From Bradyrhizobium guangdongense (GTDB lineage Bacteria; Pseudomonadota; Alphaproteobacteria; Rhizobiales; Xanthobacteraceae), in the NCBI RefSeq assembly GCF_004114975.1, contig NZ_CP030052.1:496001-560000 (forward strand): DNA of 64,000 bases. Reading direction: 5' to 3'. The first letter of the stretch is position 1. Each line of letters starts with the position of its first letter. This document shows, piece by piece, positions 62,641 to 64,000 of this stretch. Below the pieces are notes generated by a model. That model was not told the origin of the DNA. It worked only from the letters and a program-made list of their open reading frames with translations, and did no database searches. The translations under genes and the position numbers were made by a program.

Positions 62641-64000
62641 ATGCCAAGCGCAGTGCAAACTCTGGACATTTCGCCGGTCGGCCGGGTCGAAGGCGATCTC
62701 GACGTGCGTGTCAACATCCAGGATGGGGTCGTGGTCGACGCCTGGACCCAAGCGGAGCTGTTTCGCGGTTTCGAAATCATTCTGCGTGACAAGGATCCCC
62801 AAGCCGGCCTCGTTGTCACACCGCGCGCCTGCGGCATTTGCGGCGCCTCGCATCTGACCTGCGCCGCATGGGCGCTCGATACGGCCTGGCAGACCGAGGT
62901 GCCACGCAACGCCATCCTGGCCCGAAATCTCGGCCAGCTCGTCGAGAGTCTGCAGAGCCTTCCGCGCCATCACTACGGGCTCTTCATGATCGACTACACT
63001 CACAAGAATTATTCGAGCTCGAAATATTATAAAGAGGCGGTGAGGCGCTACGCTCCCTTCACCGGCGCAAATTACGAAATCGGCGTGACGATTTCTGGCA
63101 AGCCCGTCGAAATCTATGCTCTGCTGGGCGGGCAATGGCCCCACTCGAGCTACATGGTACCGGGCGGGGTGATGTGTGCCCCGACGCTCACCGACGTGAC
63201 GCGCGCCTGGTCGATCCTCGAGTATTTCCGCCGCGAATGGATGGAAAAGATATGGCTAGGCTGCTCGCTCGAGCGGTACGAACAAATCAAAAGCTATGAC
63301 GATTTCATGGCCTGGCTTGATGAAACGCCGCACCACGCCAATTCTGATCTGGGCATGTTCTGGCGGATGAGCATCGATTGCGGCATGGACAAGTATGGTC
63401 AAGGTCACGGCCGCTTCGTGTCCTGGGGATACCTTCCCCACGAGGACAAGTATCAGAAACCGACGATCGAAGGCCGCAACGCCGCGGTCATCATGAAGAG
63501 CGGCGTCTACGATGGCCGTAGCGATACGTTCAAGCTCATGGACCAGAACTTTACGCGCGAAGACACAGCCCATGCTTGGTACGATGAGCCGGGTGGGCTG
63601 CATCCGTTTGACCGCAAGACTGTACCGACCCAGAAGAACGCCGTCGACATGGGTGGAAAGTATTCCTGGGCCACCGCCGTGTGTCACGATGAAAGCGGCC
63701 GGCTCGAAGCTGGGCCGCTATCGCGGCAGCTGATCGCAGGCGGCAAGCACGGCGAGAGCTGGCAACATTACGATCCGCTGGTCCTTGATATGTACAAGAA
63801 GCTGGGGGGCGCCAGCGTCATGCTCAGGCACTTCGCCCGCATGCACGAAGGTGTCAAGTTATACCGGCAAGCTGAACACGCGCTTCGTGAGTTTCGGCTG
63901 AACGACCCGTGGTATATCAAGCCCAACGAGCGCGACGGGCGCGGCTGGGGCGCCACAGAGGCAATCCGAGGAGCGCTGTGCCATTGGATCGACGTCAAGG
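62641..64000 (+). CDS. hupL: [NiFe] hydrogenase large subunit, group 2a-like, partial
   Basis: The frame is open from the ATG at 62641 to the right window edge, 453 codons. It starts MPSAVQTLDISPVGRVEGDL, and the L1 nickel motif is RACGICGASH at residues 62-71 (Cys64 and Cys67). VTPRACGICG, GGQWPHSSYMVPGGVMCAPT and PTIEGRNAAVIMKSGVY are typical of cyanobacterial HupL, so I place it in group 2a by memory of those sequences. It lies 57 bases after hupS. The C-terminal L2 cysteines lie beyond the window. Confidence 0.88.
   Translation, partial: MPSAVQTLDISPVGRVEGDLDVRVNIQDGVVVDAWTQAELFRGFEIILRDKDPQAGLVVTPRACGICGASHLTCAAWALDTAWQTEVPRNAILARNLGQLVESLQSLPRHHYGLFMIDYTHKNYSSSKYYKEAVRRYAPFTGANYEIGVTISGKPVEIYALLGGQWPHSSYMVPGGVMCAPTLTDVTRAWSILEYFRREWMEKIWLGCSLERYEQIKSYDDFMAWLDETPHHANSDLGMFWRMSIDCGMDKYGQGHGRFVSWGYLPHEDKYQKPTIEGRNAAVIMKSGVYDGRSDTFKLMDQNFTREDTAHAWYDEPGGLHPFDRKTVPTQKNAVDMGGKYSWATAVCHDESGRLEAGPLSRQLIAGGKHGESWQHYDPLVLDMYKKLGGASVMLRHFARMHEGVKLYRQAEHALREFRLNDPWYIKPNERDGRGWGATEAIRGALCHWIDVK

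Noticed and set aside
1..64000. CRISPR array, tRNA or rRNA genes
   Set aside because: No regularly spaced repeats of CRISPR type and no recognisable tRNA or rRNA sequence were seen by eye; a tRNA scan would be decisive.

Overview
The window looks like accessory chromosome from an alphaproteobacterium of the Bradyrhizobium/Rhodopseudomonas type. The basis is GC-rich coding DNA, many LysR regulators, several sugar-acid and aromatic catabolic cassettes, a CYP199-like P450, a tartrate (ttu) cluster and an uptake-type [NiFe] hydrogenase. The genus is inferred from gene content; there is no rRNA gene here to confirm it. I found no rRNA, tRNA or CRISPR array.

Layout. 1-1066: a 'mobile mystery protein' pair, with a Fic-domain protein cut by the left edge. 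1261-6230: a LysR-controlled aldaric-acid cassette (MFS transporter, L-talarate/galactarate dehydratase, exported lactonase). 6314-14714: a tartrate cluster (transporter, tartrate dehydrogenase, glycerate kinase, divergent LysR), followed by a decayed LysR gene, a second LysR paralogue and a decayed pyruvate kinase (the missing ttuE). 14958-30205: a LysR gene overlapping a complete type II secretion system (gspE-F-G-H-I-J-K-L-M, a GspC/N-like gene, gspD, a short prepilin peptidase). Two exported proteins, a metallo-beta-lactamase-fold protein and a DUF1007-like protein, sit inside the locus and are candidate cargo.

30938-38844: a catabolic island with TRAP and TTT binding proteins, a ThDP enzyme, an aldehyde dehydrogenase, an exported amidohydrolase and a GntR regulator, with palindromes in the intergenic gaps. 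39398-44463: a LysR gene, then a zone of toxin-antitoxin modules and debris: an intact TacAT-like pair, two hipB-like genes, two broken hipA copies in opposite orientation, an integrase remnant and a restriction-like remnant. 45076-53581: a hydantoinase/oxoprolinase-type operon (hyuA, hyuB, small protein, MFS carrier, RraA-like, cupin, alpha/beta hydrolase), with a convergent AEC carrier. 53919-56901: MarR regulator, divergent ABC binding protein and CYP199-like P450. 57578-59488: GGDEF-EAL protein.

59585-64000: a HupR/HoxA-like sigma54 activator, a small zinc-ribbon protein, a well-matched -24/-12 promoter, and the small and large subunits of a group 2a-like [NiFe] hydrogenase; the large subunit runs off the right edge. 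The most interesting leads are this hydrogenase control unit, the embedded T2SS cargo candidates, and the hip/tac debris field with its repeated operator palindromes.
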